From positions 1 through 39,214 of the forward strand of contig JANXVF010000006.1 in the NCBI GenBank assembly GCA_025351785.1: a stretch of DNA of 39,214 nt, in the 5' to 3' direction. Below the pieces are notes generated by a model. It did not search any database. It was not told the origin of the DNA and saw only the letters and a list, made by a program, of their open reading frames with translations. The DNA comes from Flavobacterium sp. (lineage in GTDB: Bacteria > Bacteroidota > Bacteroidia > Flavobacteriales > Flavobacteriaceae). The translations under genes and the position numbers were made by a program. This document shows positions 38,993 to 39,214 of this stretch, one piece after another (positions within the stretch are counted from its first letter, which is position 1; every line of letters begins with the position of its first letter).

Positions 38993-39214
38993 TTTGCAAT
39001 ACTAGAAAAAGTACATTAAACTTGCAGATATTTACTAGTTGCCAGCAATAATATTTCCGAACTTTTCGCCTAAAATTTAAAGCTAAAGAGTTACTGAAAA
39101 ACTGTCCACTTCTACTCGACTTTGGATTCACTTTTCGCAGAATTTTTTCTGTTTTCTTTTTGTTTTCGTTTGAGTCTAGCGAACATTTTTCCAACAACTT
39201 TTGAAAAATAAACG
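38993..39214. other. Non-coding region downstream of the recombinase
   Basis: These 222 nt hold no convincing gene; the only long frame runs antisense into the recombinase. The composition differs from other intergenic DNA here, with more C and G (for example CTACTCGACTTTGG) and many pyrimidine runs. Short elements AGTTGCCAGC near 39037 and CCAACAACT near 39190 face each other. It could be the start of a recombination site or a degraded cassette, but no complete structure is visible before the window ends. Confidence 0.3.

Noticed and set aside
38790..39197. Minus-strand frame of 135 codons at the right end
   Set aside because: It is antisense to the catalytic part of the recombinase, and its translation shows no protein-like pattern.

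Overview
The window is AT-rich, densely coded DNA from a bacterium of the Bacteroidetes, most likely a Flavobacteriaceae member close to Flavobacterium. This rests on the repeated -7 promoter box TAnnTTTG (in the best cases 19 nt after a TTG), an OmpA-type outer-membrane protein with calcium-binding repeats, a Rel / Fur / PurA gene run, a PhoH protein starting with TTG, and palindromic intergenic repeats paired with a REP-associated transposase. No rRNA, tRNA or CRISPR array was seen.

Region 1 (1-11580, all minus strand) is a catabolic operon read right to left. Its order is flavin reductase, fused flavin hydroxylase/Old-Yellow-Enzyme, KilA-N protein, aryl-CoA ligase, SatD-like protein, DUF3307 membrane protein, membrane-anchored glutamate-synthase-like protein, hotdog thioesterase, nitrilase, REP-associated transposase, gentisate 1,2-dioxygenase (cut by the left edge). 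Ligase, fused hydroxylase, thioesterase and dioxygenase together make a CoA-thioester route from a 2-substituted benzoate (salicylate best, anthranilate possible) through gentisyl-CoA to gentisate and ring cleavage. Interleaved with it are genes that do not belong to this chemistry: KilA-N, the SatD/DUF3307 pair with its own promoter and three 29-bp tandem repeats, and the transposase bracketed by two copies of one palindrome.

Region 2 (11707-13614, plus) is acetyl-CoA synthetase, divergent from the operon. Region 3 (13644-20634, minus) is an amidoligase cluster: esterase, ATP-grasp ligase, GCS2-type carboxylate-amine ligase, class I glutamine amidotransferase and a second, possibly circularly permuted, ATP-grasp-like protein. 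It is predicted to build an unknown small peptide-like or amide metabolite. It is interrupted by an exported protein of unknown function and by a four-helix-bundle (23S rRNA IVS-type) gene framed by 25-bp inverted repeats.

Region 4 (20912-27057) holds a conserved unknown protein, an OmpA family protein with a textbook promoter and terminator, a divergent NUDIX hydrolase, an MscS/YbdG-like channel with a DUF3817 partner, a DUF6155 protein and an SF2 helicase. Region 5 (27162-33903) is housekeeping: rel, a Fur-family regulator, an exported protein and purA in one direction, then phoH and a divergent SAM hydroxide adenosyltransferase. Region 6 (34060-38992, plus) holds an ECF sigma factor with its RskA-type anti-sigma factor, an M1 aminopeptidase, and a tyrosine recombinase with three unusual N-terminal repeats.

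The parts most worth following up are the SatD/DUF3307 module, whose SatD protein carries class III nucleotide-cyclase-like motifs, and the amidoligase cluster.
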